NCBI GenBank assembly: GCA_037974335.1
Contig: CM075760.1
Coordinates: 31,146,902 to 31,210,901 of the forward strand
Length of the DNA stretch: 64,000 nt
Origin: Prionace glauca
Taxonomy: Eukaryota; Chordata; Chondrichthyes; Carcharhiniformes; Carcharhinidae
Reading direction: 5' to 3'
A program made the position numbers and the translations under genes. A model generated the notes under the pieces. That model was not told where the DNA came from. It was given only the letters and a program-made list of their open reading frames with translations, and searched no databases. Each line of letters opens with the position of its first letter. The stretch's first letter is position 1. This document shows positions 21,552 to 33,109 of this stretch, piece after piece.

Positions 21552-21589
21552 CACAGTGATGGAAAACAGTCTCACCCCGTACATAAACT
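21552..21589 (+). other. Recombination signal of the TCR-type V (22-bp spacer)
   Basis: Heptamer CACAGTG (consensus) at 21552-21558, 22-base spacer, nonamer ACATAAACT at 21581-21589 (consensus ACAAAAACC). Directly abuts the V coding end. Confidence 0.85.
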
Positions 21590-22585
21590 GTCTATAGACT
21601 TTTTCTCAGAGACCCTGCCTGCTGGGGCGTCTAGAAACGTGGGACGTGCAGCCGCGATGAGCAAAGGCTCTGTCAGCCTCTCAAACATAAACTGAAAAGG
21701 AAACCACATTAACTTCAGGTTAAACTGTCACCCAACTGTTTCCCGGAGAAACAAACTGCTGATTCCAATTGGATCGTCAAAGGCTTAACCTGCCATTCAA
21801 ACCGTACATATTCGCTGTGATCTGCAATCTATATTTAGATCAGCTGCAAGAAAGACGTTCATGGTACTCAACCTTCATCAGACTGGCGGGAGATAGTTTA
21901 TAGTCTGCAGATCAGGGTTCATGACGTTTGGGAAAATGAACTGATTGCAAAGAGAATGAGATAATTGGGGAATACAGGCTACAGGCTGCGAGAGCTCCTC
22001 CTACTCCTGAGTGACAGGATAGGTGTTACAGAAAACTAGGTGGGGTTTCAGTATCCAGCCTCTTCGATGTCAGAGATAGATTCTCCGAGCTACAGGTAGA
22101 TAGCTAAATCTACGGGCAACTCTGCATTATTGCACTGTCATTGAAAGTCTATGTCAGATATTATCATATAGACAGGCGAAGTCTAGTCGAAAATAGTTCA
22201 GGCAAGACCCCGTTTAACACTTATTTTAAAAGAAGCAGTGAAAATTGTTTAATTTACTACAACCAAAATCAAGTACGATAATAACAACGATAACTGTGAT
22301 ATAAAGGCAGATATATTTTAGTGCGAATGCCACCGAGTCAGAGCATAGAATCACATATGTAGGTAAAGGAAAGAAAGCGGCTGGTGTATCAGATACAATG
22401 CTAACCATGATAACCGGCGAGTATGTAGAGGTGTAGTAATGACTCAGCCAGGAGTGTATTATAAACTCAGTGGGCTATAAACAAGGGAGTGATCTAATGC
22501 ATCCAGAAATGAGAAGAACCCATTGTCCAGCATAATAATGCAGGGATGTAGATTACAAGATAAACAAGGACATGTTGTGGTATGA
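21590..22585. other. No recognised gene
   Basis: Searched by eye for a J segment (FGxG or WGxG) and further recombination signals after the TCR-type V; none found. Confidence 0.5.
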
Positions 22586-23540
22586 ACATAAGAACATAAG
22601 AACAGGAGAAATAGCGGCAGGAATAGGCCATCTAGCACCTCGAGCCTGTTCTGCCATTCAATAACGTCATGGCTGATCTGATAGTGGGTTCAGTTCCACT
22701 TACCTGCCCGCTCCCCATACACCTTAATTCCTTTATTGGTTAAAAAAATCTATCTGTGACATAAACACATTTAACGATGTGGCCATTTTACTATTATTCC
22801 TTTCAAAGTGGATAACCTCACACTTACCAACATTATACTCCATCTGCCACATCCTTGCCCACTCACTCAGCCTATCCAAATCTCTCTGCAGACTTTCTGT
22901 GTCCTCCACGCAATTAGATTTCCCACTCATTTTGTGTCATCCGCAAACTTTGTCACCCAACACTTGGTCCCCTCTTACAGATCGTTTATGTATATGGTAA
23001 ATAGTTGAGGTCCAGCACTGATCCCTGCGGCAAACCACTATTCACTGATTGCCAGTGAAAAACATCCATTTATTCTGACTGTCTGCTTTCTGTTAGATAG
23101 CTAATCCTCAATCCACGCTAACACTTTACCCCCCAATCCGAGTACTTTTATCTTATGCAGCAACCTTTTGTGAGGCACCTTATCGAATGCCTTCTGGAAA
23201 TCTAAATGCACCACATCCACCGGTTTCCCCCTGTCAACCACATTCGTTATATCCTCATAAAACTCCAGTAAATTAGTCAAACATGGCTTTCCCTTTATGA
23301 ATACGTGCTGCGTCTGCTTGATTGAATCATTCTTTTCCAGGTGTCCTGCTATTTCTTCATTAATGATAGATTCCAGCATATTACCAACCACAGTTGTTAA
23401 TCTAACTGGCCGGAAGTTACCTACCTTTAGTCTACCTCCTGTTTTAAATAGTGGCGTTACATTAGCTGTTTTCCAATCAGCCGGCACTTCCACAGAGTCC
23501 AGCAAATTGTGATAAAATACAACTAATAAATTAGCTATTA
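22586..23540 (-). mobile_element. CR1 LINE, 3' half, antisense (split by a nested LINE)
   Basis: On the minus strand 23540-23101 encodes reverse transcriptase (VEVPADWKTANVTPLF, GNFRPVRLT, TQHVFIKGKPCLTNLLEFYED, VVHLDFQKAFDKVPH, LAWIED), then a degraded FADD region and 3' end with the (CATAAGAA)n tail near 22586. Its 5' half lies at 27397-28495: the LINE at 23541-27396 interrupted it. It is related to the subfamily at 8641 but more decayed. Confidence 0.85.
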
Positions 23541-23545
23541 TCAGG

Positions 23546-23980
23546 ATGGTAGTCTGCCTCCCTGGAGCAGGGGTACAGGATGTTTCAGAAAGGGTAGAGG
23601 GAATTTTGAAGGGTGGAGAGACTGAGTCTGATGTGATAGTGCACGTAGGAGAGAAGGATGTAGGAACAAACTGCAGGGGGGACATACATAGGCAGTTCAG
23701 GGAGTTGGGGGCCAGGCTGAAATGTAGGGCCTCCAGGGTGGCGTTCTCAGGGCTGCTGCCGGTGCCTGGGGCTAGCAGGGCTAGAAATAATGAGAGACTC
23801 CAACTAAATGCGTGGTTGAAGGATTGGTGTAGGGCAGAAGGTTTTAGATTCGTAGACCACTGGGAAGTCTTTATGAAAGAGGGGCAAATATACAAGAGGG
23901 ATGGGGTACAGTTAACTGGGAAGGGCATGCATATCTTAGCTGGAAGGTTAGCTGGAGTGTTTCGGCAGGGTTTAAACTAA
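23546..23980 (+). CDS. LINE ORF1 C-terminal part, esterase-like
   Basis: 144 codons open, 5'-truncated by the insertion. It has DVIVHVGEKDVG (cf. SGNH block with G/N), VAFSGLLPVPGASRARN, FVDHWEVF and DGVQLTGKGMHILAGRLAGVFRQGLN. The pattern is that of the esterase domain of CR1 ORF1 proteins, whose last block normally has DGxHL; here Q replaces the catalytic His. It ends 23 bases before ORF2 begins, a normal CR1 spacing. Confidence 0.65.
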   Translation: MVVCLPGAGVQDVSERVEGILKGGETESDVIVHVGEKDVGTNCRGDIHRQFRELGARLKCRASRVAFSGLLPVPGASRARNNERLQLNAWLKDWCRAEGFRFVDHWEVFMKEGQIYKRDGVQLTGKGMHILAGRLAGVFRQGLN

Positions 23981-24003
23981 TATGGAGGGGGGGGGGTGGG
24001 GAG

Positions 24004-26862
24004 GTGGATGGAACTGGGATTGGGGATAGGGTAAGCCCGGAGTGTAGGAAGAAGGATCGGATTGTTTGTGAGGGTCTTCGGTGTATGTGTTTCAATGCTA
24101 GGACTGTGACTGGCAAATCAGATGAACTGAAGGCATTAATGTTCGAAAGAAAGTTGGAAGTGGTGGTGGTGACAGAGACTTGGTTAAAGAAAGGGCAGGA
24201 CTGGCAGTTGAATGTTCCTGGGTATAAGTGTTTCAGGCGAGATAGGGGTGCGTCGCTGAGAGGTGGGGGAGTGGCGTTGTTAGTTAAGGATTGCATCATA
24301 GCAGTGCAGAGGGAGTTAGGTATGGAGGATATAGGAATCGAGTCGCTATGGGTGGAGTTGAGGAATAGGAAGGGAGATGTTACTATGTTGGGTGTGTACT
24401 ACAGACCGCCCAACAGCCCGAGAGCTGTGGAAGAAGGGATAAGCAGGGACATTCTAGATAAGTGCAGGAAGAATAGGGTGGTGGTAGTGGGAGATTTTCT
24501 CCCCGGGGTAGATTGGAAGGTGCCGAGATCAGAGGGTGCTGACGGGGAGGAATTTGTACAGTGTGTAATGGAAGGATCCCTGGAGCAGTACGTGGATAGC
24601 CCGACCAGAGAGGGGGCTATACTGGACTTGGTTCTGGGCAATGAGCCTGGGCTGTTGGTTGACGTTGAAGGAGGAGAGCATGTGGCTAACAGTGACCACA
24701 ACTCTGTCTGGTTTATGATATTAATGGATAAAGATGAAGCCTGTCCTAAGGGGAGGGTGTTAAACTGGGGGAGGGCTAGATACAACTGGATTAGGCAGGA
24801 TCTTAAATATACGGACTGGGGTAAGCTGTTTGATGGCAGGTCGACGCTAGGTATGTGGGAGTCTCTCAAGGGAAAACTAAAATCATTGCAGGAAAGACAT
24901 GTGCCGGTCAAGAGGAAGGATGGGAAGGGTAGGATTAGAGAGCCATGGGTAACTAGGGATATTGAGGACCTGGTCAGGAGAAAGAGGGAGGTGTATACTA
25001 GATCTAGGCATTTGAGGACAGAGATAGCGTTAGAAGAATACAGTGAATGTAGGAGAGAACTTAAAAGGGGCATCAGAAAGGCAAAAAGGGGCCACGAAAT
25101 GGCTTTGGCGGATAGGATTAAGGAAAATCCTAAGGCATTTTACTCCTATGTTAGAAACAAAAGGATGGTTAGAGGGAACATTGGTCCTCTCAGGGACAGA
25201 GAAGGGGAACTATGCTTGGAGCTTGGCGGAATGGGGGAGATCCTGAATGAATATTTTGCGTCGGTATTCACGCAGGAGAGGGGTCTGATGTCTGGTGCTG
25301 TGCTTGAGGAGATTGAGGATCCGTTGAGGGAAATAGTCATCACGAGGGAAGAGGTGTTGGGACTTTTAGACAGTATAAAGACGGATAAATCTCCGGGGCC
25401 TGATGGCATCTATCCCAGGCTGCTAAGGGAGGTGAGGGATGAAATTGCTGGGCCTCTGACGCAAATCTTTGTCTCTTCTTTGGACACAGGTGAGGTCCCA
25501 GAGGATTGGCGGATTGCAAATGTAGTACCGTTGTTTAAAAAGGGTCAGAGGGATAACCCAGGGAACTATAGGCCGGTGAGCTTGACTTCAGTTATAGGCA
25601 AGATAATGGAGAGGATCCTCAAGGATAGGATGTATGAACATCTGGAGCGCTGCAATCTGATCAGGGATACGCAGCATGGCTTCGTTACAGGGAGGTCGTG
25701 CCTTACGAATCTATTGGAATTTTTTGAAGAGGTGACAAAAACGGTTGACGAAGGACAAGCCGTTGATGTTGTCTATATGGATTTCAGTAAGGCGTTAGAC
25801 AAGGTCCCTCATGGTAGGCTGATAGAAAAGGTGAAGGCTCATGGGATAGAAGGCCAGGTATGTAGATGGGTGTAGAACTGGCTTGGGAGGAGGAGACAGC
25901 GGGTAGTAGTGGAAGGCTCCTTTTCCAATTGGAGGTCTGTCACCAGTGGTGTGCCGCAGGGCTCGGTACTAGGACCTCTACTATTTGTAGTATATATTAA
26001 TGACTTGGAAGAGGGGGTAGGTGGTGTGATCAGCAAATTTGCTGTTGACACTAAGATGGTTGGATTGGCGGGTACTGAGGAGCAGTGCCTGGCAATGCAA
26101 CAGGACATAGACAGGCTGGTAGATTGGGCGGATAGATGGCAAATGGAATTTAATCCGGAGAAATGCGAGGTGATGCACTTTGGCCGGAAGAATGTAGAGG
26201 GGAGTTATACGATAAAAGGTAGAACTATCCGGAGTGTAGATACGCAGAGAGACCTGGAGGTGCAAGTGCACAAGTCCCTGAAGGTGTCGGTGCAGGTGCA
26301 GAATGTGATGAGGAAAGCGTATGGTATGTTAGCCTTCATAGGAAGGGGTATAGAATATAAGAGTAGGAGTCTGATGTTGCAGTTGTATAGAACGTTGGTT
26401 AGGCCTCACTTGGAGTACTGCGTCCAGTTCTGGTCGCCGCACTACCGGAAGGATGTAGAGATCCTGGAGAGAGTGCAGAGGAGATTTACCAGGATGTTGC
26501 CTGGTATGGAAGGGCTGTCTTATGAGGAAAGATTGAACGAACTTGGGCTGTTTTCCCTTGAGAGACGTCGGCTGAGGGGGGATCTAATAGAGGTTTATAA
26601 GATTATGAAGGGGATAGATAGAGTAAATGGTGGTAAGCTTTTTCCGCTATTAGAAATGGATAGAACGAGGGGTCACGGGCTTAGGGTGAGACGGGCTAGG
26701 TATAAGACAAATATTAGAGGGCAGTTTTTCACACAAAGGGTAGTGGGGATGTGGAATGCACTGCCGAGTAAGGTGGTGGAAGCAGGCACGCTAGGGTTGT
26801 TTAAGAGTCACTTGGACAGCCACATGAGCAGTCTACATATAGGGGGATATAGCAGGCCTTAA
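24004..26862 (+). CDS. LINE ORF2, endonuclease-reverse transcriptase (one in-frame stop)
   Basis: Order: endonuclease (CMCFNARTV, VVVTETWLKKG, LGVYYRPPNSP, VVVVGDF, ILDLVLGNEPG, NSDHNSVWF; residues about 20-240), linker, reverse transcriptase (TDKSPGPDGIYPRLL, NYRPVSLTSVIGK, TQHGFVTGRSCLTNLLEFFEE, VYMDFSKALDKVPH, SGVPQGSVLGPLLF) and a C-terminal domain (LVRPHLEYCVQFWSP). The frame is open from 24004 to a TAG at 25873-25875 and then continues in the same frame to 26862. The catalytic FADD reads FAVD at 26038-26049, so the copy is expected to be dead as a polymerase even if the stop were read through. Confidence 0.9.
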
Positions 26863-27396
26863 TAAACATTGCAGGCTTGGGATTCCGTTTTTGCCTCAGG
26901 GATGTAGAGTCTTCGCCTGTTTAATAATGAATTTTTTGTCTCCACAGGCATTTAGGTCCACCATGCCCCAGTAATGGGGCATGCTTGCGGCAGGTTGTGG
27001 TGGGCTGCTCTTGGATGTTGCTTCGGGAGTTGCCTATTGCTTCATATCGTTGGTTTGCTTAAACTGGACCATCTCGAGGGCAACATGACAGCTCAGAGAC
27101 TATCTCTGTTGCTGCGCGGACACATGGATTTTGGCCTGTGTCCGTGGGAGTTTTCGCGTTCTCCCTGTGGTTACGTGGGTTTTCTCCGGGTGCTCCGGTT
27201 TCCTCCCACATCCCAAAAATGTGTTTTTAGGCTGATTGATTGGGTAACAAATTGTCCCTATATTGGACCTCCCTGATCCTCGCACATTAGGCGTAGACTA
27301 AAATCATGAATAGGTCACTGAGACAACGGGACGTCGGCGCGGGCTAGTTGGGCCGAAGGGCCTGTTTCCTGTGCTGTGTTGTTCTTTGTTCTTTGT

Positions 27397-28495
27397 TATT
27401 ACCTCTGCCATTTATTTTAGTACCCTGGGATGCATTCCATCCGGACCAGGGTACTTGTCTACCTTTCGTCCCATTACTCTACCCAGCATTGTCGTTTTAG
27501 TAATATTGATCATTTCAACGTCCTCACCCCCTACAGTCCCATGACCATCAATTATCGGTGCGCTATTTGTATCCTCCACTGTGAAGACCAACACAACAAA
27601 CTTGTTTAAGGCCTCGGCCATTCCCTTGTTTCCCATTATTAATCCCCCTTCTCACTTTCCAGGAGTCCAACATTTACTTTAGTCGCTCTTTTCCATTTTA
27701 TATATTTGTAAATATTTTACTATCAGTTTTCATATTTCGTGCGAGTTTACTCTTATAATCTATCTTTCCTTTCTTTTTTGCTGTCTTAGTAGTTCTTTGT
27801 TGCTTTTTAAAGTTTTCCCCATCTTCTAGTTCCCCAGTAATAGTGGACACTCTATATTCATTGGTTTTTAATCTGATACTCTCCTTTATTTCCTTAGTTA
27901 TCCATGGCTGTTTATCCCTTTTCTTACATTCCTTCTTTTTTCACTGGAATATGTTATTGCTGAGTACTGAGTAAAATTTGCTTAAAAATCCTCCACTGTT
28001 CCTGAACTATCCAATCAATTAGTCTGTGTTCCCTGTCTATATTAGCCAACTCCGCCCTCATCATATTGTATCCCCCTTGTTCAAGCAGAGGACACTGGTT
28101 TGGGTCATTGCTTTCTCACCCTCCCTCTGTATTAGAAATACAATCATATTGTGGTCACTCCTTCCAAGAGGATCCCTAATAAGGAGGTCATTAGTTTTAC
28201 CTCATTACACAAGACCAGATCCAAGATAGCTTGCTCCCCCGTAAGTTTTGTAACATACTGTTCGAGGAAACTATCTTGAAAGACTTCTAAGAACTCATCC
28301 TCAAATCCATGGCATCCAACTTGAGTTGACCAATTAATATGGAGGTTAAAATCCCCTATGATTATTGTTGGTCATTTTTACACGCATCTGTTATTTGTTT
28401 GTTTATAGCCCGCCCCACCTCGAAGTTATCAATTGGGGGCCTATAGACTACACCCATCAGTGACATTTTTCCCTTTACTATTCCTTATCTCCATC
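27397..28495 (-). mobile_element. CR1 LINE, 5' half of the split antisense copy
   Basis: Minus strand from 28490: endonuclease start (SMEIRNSKGKNVTDGCSL, then text equal to a YRPP region), a decayed middle, and 27636-27412 with ...VDKYPGPDGMHPRVLK of the reverse transcriptase. The remainder of the RT resumes at 23540 beyond the nested LINE. Confidence 0.8.
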
Positions 28496-28504
28496 GACAT
28501 TGAT

Positions 28505-28975
28505 TCCACATTTTGAAACAACCAGAACTGTAGGCAATACTCCAAGTGCGGCCACAACAGAGTTTTATATAGTTGCAAAATGACCTCACCGCTCCGAAAT
28601 TCAATCCCAATATAAGCTACCACACCGTTACGCCTTCTTAACAACCTTATCAACCTGGGTGCCAACTTTCAGGAATCTATGCACATGTGTACCGAGATCC
28701 GTCAACACTACCAAGTGTCCTTCCATTTGCCCTATATTGTGTACTCCTATTACTCTTACCAAAGTGAATCACCTCACACTTTACCGCATTAAACCCCATG
28801 TGCCACCTCTCAGCCCAACTCTGCAGCTTATCTATGTCCCTCTGCAAACTGTAACATCCATCCTCACTGTCTACAACTCCTCAGGCTTTGGTGTCATCAG
28901 CAAATTCATCCTTCTGCACCCTGTCATTCACTCACTCATCTGTGCCAATTTATACAAGATGTGGGACGGCGAGAG
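28505..28975 (-). mobile_element. CR1 LINE fragment, antisense (RT core to C-terminal domain)
   Basis: The minus strand near 28910-28885 reads DEFADDTKA-like reverse-transcriptase sequence, and 28665-28510 reads VVAYIGIEFRSGEVILQLYKTLLWPHLEYCLQFW of the C-terminal domain, where it abuts the endonuclease part of the neighbouring LINE. Both ends are truncated. Confidence 0.7.
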
Positions 28976-30043
28976 TCCACTTTGCGAGGAGGCACACCAT
29001 GGAAATGACAGTACTCTCTCTGATCTATGATACTACGCCTTTCTCCCAAGACATACACACACACACACACACACACTTGCTCAAACATTGCCTGTCTCCA
29101 GTCGAATGGTTATTGATGTGTGACACCAACTGTTCCTTTATTTCAAAGAAGAGTTAAAGAGTAACTTTCATCAACCTTACTCCTCCAAACATGATTTACA
29201 CATCTTCTCGATAATAAAACTTTAGATGACCGAGGTTCATGTGAAAAAATAAACAAATGAAATGTAGGATTGCAATTATTTCGCCCCAAAATAATAAAGT
29301 CCAAGGTGAATTCCGTAGATAAAATGTGTTTCGCTTGCTGTTTGTAGGTCGGAAAACAGGTTCATTGTATCACTTCTTAAAGGAAATATAGCATATTAAC
29401 GTTAGTCATTTGTCATTTCTGTGAAATCCATCCTGTGCTCGCGGAATGTGAGAGCAGGAGCAAAGGATGTGCAAAATGGTCATAGTGACTTCAGGAGTTT
29501 CAGATGTACATCTAATAAAAATAATTAGGGAGTAGGAACGCAGTTTGATGATCACTCATGATCAAAATGAAGGGCGGAGTAGACTCAGAAATACTGAATG
29601 CACAACTCATGCTTCTAATTTCAGTTTCCAAAACTCTCAGAAGGAAATACGCGCCTAACTATTCTGATATCTGTGAGCAAGATATAATTGGGCAGAAACG
29701 AGAAGAGATGGTCTTTGAATTTGAGATTAGAACCCAGATCAATATCTCCCCTCACCTGCTGTTCTTGATGTGGGCACGAAGGCAATGTTTGTGGGAGGTG
29801 AAGGTAACCATGGAATGAGCAAGCAGCAGTTTGGTTAGGTATACAATGGGATCATCCCCCTTGCCAATGGTGTAATGTGGAGGTACCAAACAGTGAGCGA
29901 ATCTGTTTGTTCACTGGCTTGTAACTAAGGTGCCATTTCTAACTTAATTATTCCTCTGGAGACGCTCACTCAGAGTAAATGTGGGACACAATGAAACCAC
30001 TGCAGAGCGCAGGTCTCAGCTTCATTTCACTTTCTGGGAGAGG
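28976..30043. other. No recognised gene; contains a (CA)n microsatellite
   Basis: (CA)12 or so at 29050-29076. The rest is unique AT-rich DNA upstream of the receptor gene and presumably holds its promoter; I saw no clear TATA box. Confidence 0.5.
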
Positions 30044-30113
30044 ATGCATGGACCAGTGAAAGGTCTCTTCTTCGCCATTTCTTATCCCATTCTCGCTGCC
30101 GTTGGTGTTCCTG
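30044..30113 (+). CDS. GPR139-like G-protein-coupled receptor, exon 1
   Basis: ATG opens MHGPVKGLFFAISYPILAAVGVP, followed by a split codon and GTAGGT donor. This is the N-terminus and first turns of TM1. MHGPV...YPxLAxxGVP followed by NLLTIVILSRG is the usual start of the GPR139-like receptors that are many in cartilaginous fish. The next ATG at 30048 is in another frame and closes after three codons, which supports this start. Splices to 31335 in phase 1. Confidence 0.85.
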
Positions 30114-31334
30114 GTAGGTGAAAGATCCCAAATTATTCTCATGGCTTGAAGTGTATGGCGTTGCATAAACATTAACATCGAATTGTTGAATATTCGGTTT
30201 TATTCGAATGTAGTGAAACCCGATCCAGTGTTTTAAGTGTTGTGCAGGATAAAGCCTATAAAGTGACCTGTATTTCATCCACTGGTATACACAGTCTTAG
30301 AAAATGAGCTATTGCGATCTAATCATTCAATTAGATGCATTGACATAGAACATGCATTCAGTAGTTACATGAAACTATGTTGCGACCTCCAGCACTTAGT
30401 AATCGTTGATTTGAATGAGGTGGCATTGGGCTGTCCACATTGTTACTGAGGTTTTAACAAATTAAGAATTAATTATTGAAACTTTTGATAAAATTTGAGG
30501 GGGTTAAGCATATGCATTTTCCCTTGTGTTAGTAAGTCTGGTAAATGTCAGATGAATATATTTTTAATCACTAGTTGCATCCATGTAGATATGGCAAGTC
30601 GAATATGTCTTGCCCATCTCCATCTTTCATTTGAGAAGGTGATGTAGCGTTTGTTTCTTCAGGCACCCGGATAAGTAGAATGCAGATACTTCACAGAACT
30701 TTAACACATCAACTTTATACGAACAACAAAATGACTTAGAATTGTTCAACAAATTTATTTTCTAAGGATCGTCCTGAAGAGCAAAGGGAAAGTTTAGTCT
30801 TTGAAAGAAGGGGTTCAAGCGGTTAGTGTCTTGGCAGATAAAGGCACACTGAAAAAAAAAACAAATCAGCAGCATGGAAGTCCACAATAGGAGACACGGT
30901 GTGATCTCAGGTAGTTGTAGCGTGTTATCAAAATCTGGGAAGGCGAGATGTTGGAGGGATTGACAATCCGAAGAACGAGATTATAAAAAGAGAGACGCTG
31001 CCTTAATGGGGGCTGATAGGGCTGATGGATGGATGGGATTAGTACGATGAAGAATAGTGACAGTAAATTTTCGGAGAATCTGATATTTGATAGTTATCTC
31101 AGGGGATCAACTCAGTGACCAGAGCGCGGAGTTAAAATTTGGACTGATTCCCCCTAACGTAAAAAAGCATTAATCCAGTTTTGAATGTCATGTCATTGCC
31201 GAGACTTTACAATCACTGGAGTCTGGAGTTGACAAGATGAAGGATGGGGTGGTTTTCAGTAACTGATTGGAGAGCGCAGCGGCTGGTGTTTACATCCCTT
31301 CAGTAACACCTCTCTCTGCCTCTTTCTATTTCAG
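30114..31334 (+). other. Intron of the GPR139-like gene
   Basis: Plain 1.2 kb intron with GTAGGT donor and TATTTCAG acceptor. No embedded element recognised. Confidence 0.7.
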
Positions 31335-32224
31335 CCAACTTGCTGACGATCGTAATCTTATCCCGAGGACGATGCGGACTGTCGGGGTGCATCACCTACT
31401 ACCTGATCGCGATAGCGTTGGCTGATTTCCTTGTCATCATCATTGCCGTCATCCTCAACCGGATTGGCCGCATCTACTTTCAGAACAGCGTCCTGTCTAC
31501 CACTCCCGCATGTACACTCACCAATCTGCTGGTCTATTTTACCCGGGATGCATCTGTCTGGTTGACAGTGGTTTTTACCATCGACCGTTTTGTGGCCATC
31601 TGCTGCCAGAGCCTGAAGACCAGGTACTGCACCGAGAAAACAGCATTGCTGATTATAGGAATAGTCTGTGTCCTGAGCTGTGTCAGGAATGTCCCTTTCT
31701 ATTTCACTTTCCAGCCCTTGTACATCCTGGACGGGGTGCCCTGGTTCTGTGTTTTTAAGCCCAGTTATTACACGCTGTCCGTCTGGCAGGCATTTAGTTG
31801 GCTGGACAACGTCTTAACCCCATTTCTCCCGTTCCTCCTCATCCTGCTTCTTAACGGTCTAACCGTAAAACACATCTTAGTGGCCAGCAGAGCTCGCAGT
31901 AGACTCCGGGACACGGAGGGTCACGGGGACCCAGAGATGGCCAACCGCAAGAGGTCCATCATCCTGCTGTTCGCCATCGCCCTCAGCTTCCTCCTCCTCT
32001 GGGTCACCTATGTCATATACACCCTCTATGTGTGGATTACAGGTCTGGGCTACCGCACCAGCCTGGATTTCAAAGACCCACGGTACATATTTCAGGAAAC
32101 AGCAAACATGCTCCAGCTAGTCAGTTCCTGCAACAACGTCTTCATCTACGCAGTCGCTCAGACCAAGTTCCGAGAGGACCTGAAGAAGGTTCTACTGAGC
32201 CCCTTCACCAAGCTCACTGGCTAA
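31335..32224 (+). CDS. GPR139-like G-protein-coupled receptor, exon 2
   Basis: Open from the TTTCAG acceptor to TAA. With exon 1 it makes a protein of about 319 residues with seven hydrophobic segments: TM1 NLLTIVILSRG, TM2 YYLIAIALADFLVIII, TM3 ending in DRFVAICC (DRY motif as DRF), extracellular loop 2 Cys in PWFCVF, TM5 LPFLLILLLNGLTV, TM6 RSIILLFAIALSFLLLWV, TM7 LVSSCNNVFIYAV (NxxIY in place of NPxxY). Length and motifs fit the GPR139/GPR142 group of rhodopsin-class peptide or amino-acid receptors; ligand unknown. The related broken gene at 3267-7132 has the same strand and exon pattern, so the two are tandem duplicates rather than part of the inverted Ig arms. Confidence 0.92.
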
Positions 32225-32339
32225 AACACACATCAGCACGTGGTTGGGTTTCATCAATTTAGACCAATGTGTACTCCGTCTGTCTGAAATCAGACACTAT
32301 TGGGCTTTAGATACAGGACTTAGCAGATGTAAACGCCAT

Positions 32340-32950
32340 AATACAGTTCTCACTTTTCAAGTGTTCATCCAAATGCTTCTTAAATGTGAGTGTTCTTTCC
32401 CCTGCCATACTTTCGGCTGTGAGTTCCCGATTCCCACCGCCATCTAGGTTAACGAGTTTTTTTTTGCAAGTCCCCTTTCAATATCATGTTCCTATCCTTA
32501 AATCTATGCCCCTGGTTATTGACAAATTTACTAAGCAGAATGGTTATTCTCATCTGGATGATCTATATCCCTCATAGTTTGGTACAAATCAGTGCGTTTC
32601 CCCTCATCCTTCTCCACATTAAGGTAAATAGCCCCAGCCTATCCAGCCTCTTTTCATCGCTGCAAACTTCACCCCAGGCTGCATCCCGTTCAATTCACTT
32701 AATATCCTTTCTAATACAACAATATCTGTATGTGGAGTGAACTGAACCCTCGAATGCGTACTGAATCGAAACTATTCTCCTTGTTAAAGTAGTTTGGCAC
32801 CAGTATCATCCGAATGAATCTGCACATGGTTCACGAACCGTGGCATCATGGGAGTTTTATACAGCACCAGCATAATTCCTGAGCTCGTCTCATCAATGCT
32901 TCTGGTAATAAAGGCAAGTACACCATGTGAACTCTTAACTACATCATCTG
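32340..32950 (-). mobile_element. LINE 3' fragment, antisense
   Basis: Plus strand shows the antisense LINE phrases CAAATGCTTCTTAAATGTGA, CTATGCCCCTGGTTATTGAC and AATCTGCACATGGTTCACG. Strongly decayed, with no open frame. Confidence 0.55.
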
Positions 32951-33109
32951 TCCTGCGCTTTGCAACGTATCACTGCCTTTCACTATCTGTGTTTGTTCTC
33001 AGCCTGTTGCCCCTGTGACATTTCCAGTTCGGAAGCAAAACCACAAATTCTCACTCCACTGATGCTGACAGAATTGCTTTCCACCAGGAAGCAATTCAGG
33101 ATTGTTTAC

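Larger units (their letters stand above)
23541..27396 (+). mobile_element. CR1-clade LINE inserted into an antisense LINE
   Basis: A 5'-truncated CR1 element with the ORF1 end (23546-23980), ORF2 (24004-26862) and a 3' UTR ending in (TTCTTTG)n at 27381-27396. The flanking antisense LINE resumes at once on both sides, with a short shared TATTA at the junctions compatible with a target-site duplication. Its 3' UTR (27125-27215) contains the same GTGGGTTTTCTCCGGGTGCT phrase as the tRNA-derived SINE, either a SINE inserted there or a shared 3' region. Only one stop interrupts ORF2, so the copy is young, though one RT catalytic residue is changed. Confidence 0.9.

Noticed and set aside
21590-22585. 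Possible TCR J or D segment after the TCR-type V
   Set aside because: No FGxG/WGxG frame and no further heptamer-nonamer pair with proper spacing was found.
23545-23928. N-terminal half of the minus-strand ORF 23928-23101
   Set aside because: Antisense of the nested LINE's ORF1; only the part below 23540 is real LINE coding.
24399-25073. 224-codon minus-strand ORF across the LINE
   Set aside because: Shadow of LINE ORF2 on the opposite strand.
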